Assembly (NCBI GenBank): GCA_905250885.1
Contig: CAJNOQ010000021.1
Coordinates: 1 to 64,000, forward strand
From: Didymodactylos carnosus
Lineage: Eukaryota; Rotifera; Eurotatoria; Philodinida; Philodinidae
Length of the DNA: 64,000 nucleotides
Reading direction: 5' to 3'
Below the pieces are notes generated by a model. That model saw only the letters and a program-made list of their open reading frames with translations. It was not told the DNA's origin and did not search any database. Positions 27,501-39,500 of this stretch are shown piece by piece; the stretch's first letter is position 1, and every line of letters starts with the position of its first letter. The position numbers and the translations under genes are program-made.

Positions 27501-30500
27501 TATCAATTGAATGTCAAGCAAAAGGACATCCGACACCAAAAATAACATGGTAATATACTGACACTGAGTTTTTATAAAACAATTTGATGAATTTAATTCT
27601 ATTTTAGGCTTCGTGATGGTAAAGTACTTACGGTGAAAGATGGTTATGAAATTAAAGTTGATCAAACCACTGGAATTTCGTCACTGATTATTGCAAATTC
27701 AACAATAAAACATGCCGGTGCTTACGAATGTAAAATTGAAAATCAATACGGAACACATTCGTCAACAATCATGGTCGATGTACTCGGTATGTTTTTACAT
27801 CATTTTACATCTGTTAAAATTGAGATTATGTAAATTGTTTTACATTTTAGCACCACCCACTGTTCAACAAAAATTACAAGATTTCGAAATTTTACGTGGT
27901 CAAGAAGTGACAATAACTGTTACAGCAGATGGTAGTCCACTACCTACGTGCGTATGGTATCACAATGATAAACCGATAGAAGTGAAAGCAGATCGAGTGA
28001 TCATAACGGACGATGGACCAACACATATTCTAAAATTATTAGATGTTGAACTGGCAGATGATGGAGTTTACAAAGCAGTTATAGAAAATCAAATGGGAAA
28101 AACAGAATTAGTTAGCAATGTTACAGTTATGGGTAAGTGTTTAACATATATATATTCTGTATGTGATTAAATTATATACTTGATATTTATTTTTCTAGAT
28201 GTTCCTGATGTCTCTTCAGAACCGGTTGATGTCAGTGTTCAACAAGGTGGTTCATGTACAATGGAATGTACAGCAAATGGTAAACCGCAACCACAAGTTG
28301 TTTGGACAAAAAATGGCAAAGAAATTAAATCAAATGATCGTTTAACGTTGGAAGATGAAGGCAATGGTGTACATCGTATAGTAGTGAAAAATGCTCAAGC
28401 CGATGATGCCGGAAAATATGTGGCTAATGTTAAACATAAAGTTCGACAACAACAAATGACATTCAATGTTACAGTTTTAGGTATGTCATGAGATTCATTT
28501 TAAAGTGTTGAATGAATTTGCTGTGATCGTTTGTTTTATCTCATATTGCATGTTGAAGAGTGCGCACAAAATCTTATAATAAGGTAAGTCAGATGATATC
28601 GAGCAAATATATGGCTCAATTATAGTAGATGACTTTCATTACAAGATGTTAATAAGTAATTCAGTTTTTTCAATGTAATAAATGAGTTTTTTTTAACTAT
28701 CTTACTGTCGAAATTAATGTTTTAGAAATAGTAGTGTTATGTTTAGTTGATGCATGTATTGTACTGTTATTTTTCTTTTTTGCGTATACGATCAATGCAT
28801 GACAGTCATATTATACATCATTGTCGAAGAAAAGAACAGAACAGAAGAGAATTGAAATTAGTGATGGTAGCAATCGCATGATTACATATGATCATCATTG
28901 GACAAATGCACGAAGATGCTCGAACGTAGAATTTATTACAAAATTAGTATAGCAATATACAATATTAAAATATATACAAAACAAATATCAACAAATATAT
29001 TCGAATAGTAAAGATATTTCGTTTAGAACATAAAATAATTAATCACACATCAACAATGACAAGTACAATAATCAATTTAACAGGATTAAGTACGTTTATT
29101 TTTTATTCATTTCTATCTTTTATTACTCTTTTATCAGTTTTAAAGAATACCGTCTGTATGATCTTATTTTCCTAAGGAACTAATTGGTCATAGTTTTATA
29201 TTAACAAAGAGCATAATTCGAAATCTATTATCCTAAGTCATATTGTGTCTAATTCTACCCAAGCAAATATCACCTATAAGAAAAATCTAGATACATTTTG
29301 TCTATAATCGGGCGATGCATGATAACTTGTCATCTAGATTACTAGTTGGAAAAGGGACTTTTAACCAGATGGCGCATCTAGCAATAGTTGAATCAATCGA
29401 TTATCGGGCGATAAATCGATAGTTGCAACTAGAAAAAATCTAGTAATCGCTTTGGTACTAGATTTCCACTGTCGTTATACAATAGTTGCAATCGAGTAAA
29501 AATCTAGTAATCTAGATGAATCGGGTGATACTAGATTTTTTTGACGCTTGGGCTTATAATGAGATTGAGAGTACTCGTTAAGATGTGTGAAATAACTTTA
29601 GAGTAATAATATGATACAGACGGAACTTCTTTCATCTTCTCATTTGTTGATTTCTACTCATCCATATTGACTTGTGAGAATATTTAATCAGAATAATTTA
29701 AATTTGTATTTTCAGATCGTGAACAACAATTACTGCAAATTCAAACCCAATTACGTCCTCTATTTCTTCAATTTGGTCATCAAGATATTCCATCCTCATT
29801 GTATAATCTATTATTTTGTACTACCAATGATTCTTGTTTTCAGACACCAAATGATCAACTAACGGAATGTCAACGTCTTCTAACAAATCTAGCCAATTAT
29901 TTATTTACTAATTCACAACGAAAAATGGGTGGAGGAAAACAACCATTGAGATATAATTGGCCTGATGTAATTAAAATTATTTACCAAATACGATTTCCAC
30001 AAATAACTTCAACAAAAATTGAAGATTATATCGATGGTTATTTTGTACAATTAACTGATATTATACGTTATTCTAAATAATTATTATTATTTCAGCTACT
30101 ACCGAAATCTTCTCAAATATTGTTTTATTTTATTATATCATACAAGTGAAACAAGATGTTTTTTCTTGTCATTTTTGTTTTTCTTCGTTTTTTTCTCTTG
30201 TAATACGAATAAGAGAAAAAATCAAGGAAGAAACAGTTAATTTTTGGATTCTCATCGATTTTTACCAAATGAATAGTCACCGGAAATGACTGGAAGTCAT
30301 TAGAAATCACGGATGATCACTGAGATTCACTGAAAATCAATTGATTTTGGGTGATTTTCGTTAGCTGTTTCCTCCTTGGAAAAAATACAATTGTTAATTG
30401 CAATAGAGTATGTAAAATTCGGTATGTTATTAATTATATCCGAATGAAATAATATTACTTCAATTTTTTTTTGTACAAAAGTTGATAATTGTGTTTTGTC

Positions 30501-33500
30501 GTTGAAGTGAACGAATATTTTTACTTTATTTATCATACATATGTCAAGAAACAGTTATTTCATATTGAGTTTCGTACATAGTTTGAAGTGGTATTGTTTT
30601 TGTGTGCATATCGAGAAAGAAGAGTCGAAGCACAATATGTCATTCTTTTCATGTGTTAAGTTTAACCGCTCATCTCATACAAATATTTAAAACAAAAACA
30701 TGTTTTGTTCGTGTTGAATATTGCGATCGTGTAGCTTTTTAAAAGCATGTAAATGTTAAATAGGAATAGACTGTGGGGATTGTCAATTTATAACTATTCT
30801 TTATAATGTTTACTTCCACCTTCACTTATCTCCATGATTTTGAAGCCAATATCATATAGAAAATATGATATTGGCCGCTCTCACTCTAAGAAACGGAGTT
30901 TAAGTCTTTTTCAACATTCTCTTAGAAATATTAAGCAGCACTAGTAGATGGATGTTCATGTAGATCAATCCGACAGAAAAACAAGCTTCTAGTTGTGGTG
31001 AGTTAGTCCCAATTACTTACCCAGGGAAAGAAGATCAACTCATCTAGAAGACTACTGTATAGTTTCAAAATCCCAAGTGGATTTTATTTACAATAACAGA
31101 GTTTTCTAACTTCACCTAATGCCGAATAAATATTTCTCTATTCTATTTAGTTTGTGTTAAAAGAAATTGCGTAAAAAAAAATGTATAATAATATGGAATT
31201 TAGATAACTTAGAAAAGTAAACTATTAATCGTCTTTGATAATATCACAAGTACCAAAAAATGTAAATGAATTAATTGTAAAAGAAGATATTTTAATTCAT
31301 GGCGATATGCTTTATATATTCAAAAATTTGACGTTTTTATGTTGCTTAGGAAATTCGTTAGAACTTCTCTTATTTTTTTTCCCCTCCAAAATGCGTAATG
31401 TAATTGTATTCTATCTATCTTTCTTCTATCTATTATAACTTCATTTATTCTTTATATCTATCAGTGTAATTTATACTATCAATCATCATTATTCGTTTTT
31501 CCATTCTATATTACGAAATAAAAACTATTTTTCTACCCATGGATCAACAGGAACATGTACAATCACATGTTTATTGCAAAAATAATTGTGGATTTTATGC
31601 ATCAATGCAGTACGATGGTTATTGTTCAAGTTGTTTTCAACAGCAGATAATAAAGAACAATGACGAAAAACGATCTACTGTTTCGACAATTAATCAAATA
31701 TATTCTCCTTCTGTAGTAGTAATACAACAACAAGATGGTATTACACCCAATGAACAAATAACTCAAAAACGTAAACGAGAAAATAAGCAACAATATAATC
31801 GTTGTGAAAAATGTTTAACAAGAGTGGGTTTAACTGGATTTGAATGCCGATGTGGTCAATTATTTTGTTCAAAACATCGTTATCCAAACGAACATCAATG
31901 TACATTTGATTTTAAACAACATGATCGAATGAAACTACAACGAACAAATCCTAAAATAGTAGCTGATAAAATAAACAGACTATAATTGATGATGATGATT
32001 ACTAGAGTTTTTTTCTATAAAGTTCTGCAAAAAAGAAAAATAATAACATTTTTTTTGTGGTGTATGAGAGTCAGGAAGAAATATCATCGTGCTTTTTTGG
32101 CTTCAAAATTGGTTTATTCTACTTAAATCACCATTTAAAATATTGCTTTGCAGATCACAAGCATGATACCCTGCACGTTCAAGCCCTAACCTGCTAAAAA
32201 AATGCAAAGGTCTGTTTATTTTTTATTAGTTAATCTATAAAATCTCAAATTATCGCTGCTATTTTCTTGTGTTTAGCTCCTTTGACAATCAAACAAGCAC
32301 CGACCGATACTATAAGTGTTTTGCAGAGTCAAAATACAACAATTTCCTTGGAAGTTGATGGTTTACCTAAACCAGATATAAAATGGTATTTTAATGATAC
32401 AGAAATTACTCCATCAGCTAAACATAAATTTGATGTCAAACAAAATACGTTCACCTTGAATTTAAATAAAGCTGATTTTAATGATTCTGGAACATACAAA
32501 GCAGTTATTAATAATGGGATTGAAACTCTTGAAGTACCAGTCAGAGTAAACGTTGGTGGTAAGCTGAACAACTAATATATGTTAGACAATGTCTCTTATC
32601 TTTGAACTACTTTTAGTAAAACCGAAACTCGAAGGTGCAAAACCACAGGTGGACGTTGCTTGTGTCTATGGAGAAGACGCTAAAATGCAGTTTAAGTTTT
32701 CTGGCGTTGAAAAACCAACTGTTCAATGGTAAAGAATATTTAATTCTTTCAACAGCTATTTGAATCCTCTCTTACTTTAGGTATCGAAATAATGTTCCAG
32801 TTGTACTCGATGATCGCACAATTATTACCGAAGATGACGATGGTACAACAACATTAACTGTTAAACAGACTACCCTGGATGACAAGGGTCTCTACATAGC
32901 AAAAGCAACTAATTCACTTGGTGAAGTTGAAGCCAAAGCAAATTTGAATATTACAGGTGAGAAAGCTTACTTCTACATGCATATAGCTTAGATTTTCTAT
33001 CCTCTTGCTCTTTACAGGTATAAAGCCAGTGTTAGCGACCGATGTCGAGCAAACGGTTCAAGCTGTTAAAGGTGAATCGTTCACAATCAAACTACAAGCA
33101 ACAGGTACACCGTTACCACAAGTGACCTGGATGAAAGGAAATGATGATTTACAACCAAATGATCGAATCTCCATGCAACAAGATCAGGATGGCTGGTTCA
33201 CACTAAAAATTGATAACTGTTCCCCAGAAGATATTGGTGAATATACTGCTAAAGTAACGAATGTACAAGGAACATTGAAGAGTCAAAAATGCAAAGTCAA
33301 CGTAACAAGTAAGTTGATGCAAACCACCAAAAACGAATAGTATATCACACACAAGATTTACGAAACCTATCCCTTCCTTTTTCTTACCCGGGAGACCGAC
33401 CAACCTCCAATAAAACTACCGCATTCCCATTCCACACACGGCGCTTCTAAAACAGCCATGATTCCCATCTATTCAATGACTTCAAAAATCTCCACCACAG

Positions 33501-36500
33501 GAATCGGAGGCATCAAAGCACTTCTGATACAACAAAACACACACCAGCACCTCCACAAGAAAATAAACCGTGTCATCAGTCGCCCACCCAAACAAATTAA
33601 TTAATAACTAAATCAAAATTCTCTAAAACTAAAACTCTAAAAACTCTCTCTTTCTTCTACTCTAGAAACACCAGAGTTTAAAACAAAACCGAGTGGAGTC
33701 GAAGTAAAACAAGGTGAAACAGCTCAATTTTCAACGACTGTCGACGGTTTTCCAGTGCCAAAAGTAACATGGTTATTAAACGCAAAACCACTGACAGCCA
33801 AAGATAATGTACAAATTGAGTATGATCAAAAAACGGGTGAAGCCAAATTAACGATACCCAATGTTGATATTGAGCGTCACAGTGGACAAGTGACATGTCG
33901 TCTCGAATCACCATTGGGCACACAAGAAGAAACGGTGCCATTAGACGTATTGAGTTCACCAATTCTATCGGGAAAATTGACGGATCAAGAAACGATTGCA
34001 GGCAAAGAAGTTACAATGAAATTAGGTGTCAAAGGTTCACCAAAACCTGACGCCAAATGGTATCGTAACGACGTCGAAATACCTGTGACAGATGAGAATT
34101 ATCGACAAACTGTTACGGAAACAAATGAATATCAATTGACAATTGTGAATCCAACAGTGACCGACAGCGAAGGGCGTTATTATGTTGAAATGAAAAATCC
34201 ATTAGGTGAAATAAAGTCAAATGAATGCACGATCACGGTTCTCGAACCGAGTCACATTCAAATGTTATCCGAAGAAGGTGATAAACAGCTGAAAGTGGGT
34301 GATACGTTTGAACTTGAGTGTCAAGTGACGGGTAAAGAGGTACCGAAAGTAACATTTTACAAAGATGGCAAAGAATTGAAGCCGGCTGCTGATCATGTGA
34401 CAATCGATGCGTCACCCGATGGCAAATACAAATTGACCGTGACGAATGTGAGACCGGAAGATTTGGGTGCCTATAAAGTTGTCGCCAAAAACAAGACATC
34501 AACAGACGAAAAATCGATTAATGTCAATATTACATGTAAGTGGCGTGAAATGAAATATTTTTCTCCCTTTTCAATAATCTGCTTCACTTTCAGCACCATT
34601 GAACATTGTTCAACCATTATCCGATCAAAATGTTCTTACAGGACAAAGTGGCATATTTACAATAACATGCGATGCGTTCCCATTACCAAAAGTGACTTGG
34701 TAAGACGAGATGTTCTTAAACTAGTCATTTTTCTACACTTTCCTTCTTTACGTTCAGGTTCTTCAATGATGTCGAATTAAAAAATACGCCAAAAACAAAG
34801 ATTGAAGCAAAACAAAATGTTTACACTTTAACCGTGAATAAATGTGATACGGCAGATGTTGGTACATATCGTGCGTTACTCGACAATTCCATCGACAAAA
34901 CGGAAAATACGGCCAAATTAAATGTGGGCACAAAACCCACGGTTGTCGGTAAGCCACAAGATCAACAAGTACAAATTGGTCAAAGAGCACAACTACAGGC
35001 ACAATTTACCGGTACGCCAATGCCAAAAATAGAATGGTCAAGAGCAGATGGTCAACCGTTACCTGATTATATTGAAATACAAACAGATGAAGCCAATGGT
35101 ACAACATCGTTGACGGTGCCAGAAGCTAAAATTACGGACAAAGCGAGTTACGTAGCACGAGCAACAAGTGATTTTGGTGTCATTGAAGCAAAATTAAATT
35201 TGGACGTTAAAGGTAAGAATTGCACGCGATTCTTTTCAAAAGTAAATCGAATTTTTTGTTGCGCTAAAAACCTGTATGAGTAGATAAATGGATGAGTGAA
35301 CAGTTTGACCGTGTTAATAAGTGAATGTTTGCAACTAACAAGCGAGATGAGAAACATTCGAGCATTAGTTAATAGTTTTCGCTGTTCAAAGTCGATAGAG
35401 GATGAAAATAATTAGTTTGATATTTAGTCGATATCTAATTGTATCTGCTTTTAATCTCATGGAGTCTTGCTTAATGCGGTAGAAGGTAGCGCGTTTAACT
35501 GTACGTTTTTGTGACATTGCGTTTCGTCGTTCTTTTTAAAGAAATAAAACCGACAATTGTACGTGATTTGGATGCTGCATTGAATGCAACAAAAGGTGAA
35601 CAAATGACACTATCATTAGAAGCTACCGGCAATCCTCAGCCAACGGTGAAATGGTTTAGAGGTAATGATGAATTGGTGCCAGTTGAAGGCCAAATACAAA
35701 CGACACAGTCAGATGATGGTAAAACATATACGTTAACAATTCTCAATGTACAACCTGATCAACATATTGGCGATTATTCAGCAACAATTCAAAATACAGG
35801 TGGCATGGTGAAATCAAAACGCATCAAAGTCAATGTGACAAGTATGTTATTTTTCATCTTAAATGTATAGATATTTTTAACTTATAATAGGAAGTTTTCG
35901 ATACTGAGTTATCTTCTTCCTCCAAGCAGCTAAGATTAAAACTGTGAGCATTATTGATTATAATTATTATTCGTAAACGATTGTTAGTGCGAATAAACGG
36001 TTCATTATTCACTAGAAACAAACGAATCTAATACCTGTGGATGTAGAACGGGACGGATGTTTTGATACTCAAGTACATGCAGTACATTTAGAAGTTTCGG
36101 AATCCATTTAAAAGAAATGCAAAAACTAATCCTAGAGAACTTTGCTCATTTAAGTGCTAACTTCAAACAGAGCAAATGAATGAAGATATGAGTGGTAACA
36201 TTTCCTTCATGTATGTAGTTTATTAGATGAAATGATACCACACAGTATGCAACATCATTCTTCTTTCTGCCATTGCATTTTATTATCATCATTCGATAGA
36301 GAATAATAAAAAGTTGTTAAATTTCATTGGTTGTCTGTTTTATTGACTTAGTGAACAAGTTGAATTTGCGTTTGTTTCAATCAAAAATAGAATCTCAATA
36401 GGAAAATTGAGCGATACAAAGTATTATTTTGTTCAATAGGATAACTGTCTTTTAAAAAGCATCTATTTTGATAAAGATTGCCTCCATTGGGAATGATATT

Positions 36501-39500
36501 AGCAGCAGAATTATTGTTAAACTGTATACCCTATCGAGATTGTTTTTGAGCCAGTTCAGTTGGACAATGAATGCGCTAATAATAATCTTGCTGACTTATA
36601 ACTGAGCTATTTTACTAAAGGATAATGAATATTGCCGATATTAATTTCGCTGCAGTCGAATATAAAAGTTTTCTCATCAACCTTTTTCTGCTCATAAATA
36701 TCATGCACATAATGCGAGTTTAACGAAACATTTTCTTGCTAAATTAGATCCATAACTCTCTCTCTCTTCTACTCTAGAAACACCAGAGTTTAAAACAAAA
36801 CCGAGTGGAGTCGAAGTAAAACAAGGCGAAACAGCTCAATTTTCAACGACTGTCGACGGTTTTCCAGTGCCAAAAGTAACATGGTTATTAAACGCAAAAC
36901 CACTGACAGCCAAAGATAATGTACAAATTGAGTATGATCAAAAAACGGGTGAAGCCAAATTAACGATACCCAATGTTGATATTGAGCGTCACAGTGGACA
37001 AGTGACATGTCGTCTCGAATCACCATTGGGCACACAAGAAGAAACGGTGCCATTNTTAATAGTTTTCGCTGTTCAAAGTCGATAGAGGATGAAAATAATT
37101 AGTTTGATATTTAGTCGATATCTAATTGTATCTGCTTTTAATCTCATGGAGTCTTGCTTAATGCGGTAGAAGGTAGCGCGTTCAACTGTACGTTTGGTTT
37201 GAAGAAAAATGCCTTTTGTGTGTATTCTTTGTTTGGCTTGGTGGAAGGTGCTTTGAGGATGTTTGTGCTTTAGGCTATTAAGTTTGCTATTTTTAGAAAT
37301 AAAGCCGACGATTTCACGAGACTTGGATGCGTCTCTTAATGGCACAAAAGGACAGGCGCTGGTTTTGAGTCTGGAAGCATCTGGCAATCCTGTGCCATCC
37401 ATTAAATGGTTTCGTGGTCAAGAAGAGCTGGTAGAGGCAGAGGGTGACGTTAAATTGACACAGTCGGAAGATGGTAAAACGTACTCGTTGACATTATTGA
37501 ATGTTCAACCAAAAGATATTGGAGAGTATTCGGCAACGGTACAAAACTCTGGTGGGATGGTTAAAAGTAAAAAGTGTAAAGTCAACGTAACAAGTAAGTG
37601 TTGCTGAGTTTAGCGAGCTTTTAAAATTGCATCAAACCTTTGCCATTTTCGTTTAGAATCACCTGAGTTTTTACGACGTCCCGATGATCAGACTGTTGCT
37701 CAAGATTCAGCGGTCGTATTGGAAGCGGAAATTGATGCTTTCCCGGTTTGTAAAGTAACTTGGCTTCGTGATGGCAAAGCGTTAACTCCCAAGGAAGCTG
37801 GAGTTGAAGTTCAGTCTCAACCTGAGAAAGGTCTTTTTTCATTGCACATACCAAAGTGTGATACGGTCAAACACATGGGTACAATTGTTTGTCGTGCTGA
37901 AAATGCTGTCGGAAATGCCGAACATTCATTCTTATTGAATATTAATACCGCACCGACAATAAAAACAGGATTGAAGGACACCAATGTTCTCAAAGATCAA
38001 GATGTCACATTCACGTTGGATATCCAGGGATATCCACCACCAACACTAACTTGGATGAAAGGGGATATTCCTATTGCCCAACCGAACGATAAATACATGC
38101 CAAGCGAAGATGGAAAAACATTGACAGTTCGCAATGTACAAATCGAAGATGAAGATGATTATAGTGTTCAGATCAAAAATGAACTTGGAGAAGTAATAAG
38201 CAAAGCTAAATTAAATTGCTTCAGTAAGTACCTACCCCATTCAATATCAATTGCACGATTCTGTCTATTACTAATGACTTCTATATTTACAGTCCTACCC
38301 GATATTAACCCTATGCTTGAAGACAAGAACGTTTCTGTACGCCAAAACATCGATTATACGACAACGATAACCGGTCGGCCGTTTCCCGAAGTGCAAATAT
38401 TGAAAAATGGTAAAGAACTGAAACCAACAAATCGCATTCGTATTGACATTAACGACGATGAGCATTCATATAAATTATCGATCGATGATATACAGGGAGA
38501 TGACGACGCCACTTACACAATTAAAGCTAAGAACACAGCAGGTGTTAAAGAATCATCGTCAAAAGTCACTGTTTCACAAGCATTGACATTCTTGAAACAG
38601 TTGCAAGATGAAAACGTTGTGCAAGGACAACCAGTCACCTTTATCTGTCAGTGCGAAGCAATACCGAAACCGAAAATAACGTGGTATCTCAACGACCAAG
38701 AGCTGAAACAATCATCGAAGATCAAATTCGAAGCGAAAGGCGACGTTTATTCAGCACAGTTTCAAAAAGTCGATTTGATAGATTCAGGCACATTGAAAGT
38801 TGTCGCCGACAACGGAGTGGATCATGTTGAATCAACGGCCAAACTAAATGTGTGTTTGAAACCATCTGCTGTGGGAAAGGTTCAAGATGTACAAGTCAAT
38901 ATAACGGAGCCAGCTCGGCTTCAGGCAGCTTTTACCGGATTGCCGATGCCTAAAATCGAGTGGTCGAGACAAGATGGACTACCTTTGCCCGAATACATCG
39001 AAGTTCAAACGGATGAATCGAGTGGAACCAGTGCCCTTGTGTTCTCAACAACAGCGATAGACGACAAAGGAGCTTATGTGGCCAAAGCATCGAACGTAGT
39101 AGGAACAGTAGAAACAAAAGTGACTTTAAGCGTAAAAGGTAGGTGTTGAAAATGTTTGCTCGTATTGTATTGTGATTGTTTTCATCTTTCAGAAATTAAA
39201 CCGACGATTTTGCGTGATTTGGATGCAGCTGTGAATGCTACGAAAGGACAACCAATGACGTTGACGTTAGAAGCAACTGGAAATCCAAAACCAACTGTCC
39301 GATTTTTCCGCAATACAGATGAGTTAGTGCCCGCTGAAGGACAAATTGAACTCAAAGAATCGGAAGATGGTAAAACTTATACGCTGACGATATTAAGTAT
39401 GCAGCCAAATCAACAAGGAGACTATTCAGCAACAGTTCAAAACACGGGTGGTGTAGCGAAATCGAAGAAATGCAAAGTAACTGTTACAAGTAAGTTATTA

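Larger units (their letters stand above)
28481..32276 (+). other. 3.8 kb intron hosting two nested genes and a MITE-like element
   Basis: Phase-1 intron (G|gtatgt to gtttag|CT). It contains a two-exon gene (29056-30080), an intronless ZFAND-like gene (31539-31985) and a foldback element (29258-29552). Between them, 28481-29055 is AT-rich and holds nothing recognised. Segment 30081-31538 holds a perfect 13-bp hairpin stem (30845-30857 with 30863-30875). Segment 31986-32276 holds nothing recognised. No promoter could be identified by sequence for either nested gene. Confidence 0.85.

Noticed and set aside
28481-32276. The interval could be a boundary between two independent titin-like genes.
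   Set aside because: Exon phases match (G|CT), and the e-to-f step of the six-Ig order continues across it, so one gene with a large intron is simpler.
33678-33962. Minus-strand open frames opposite Ig exons (here and opposite 14316-14940, 39654-39857 and others).
   Set aside because: They mirror the plus-strand coding exons through codon bias. Identical copies appear wherever the exon is duplicated.
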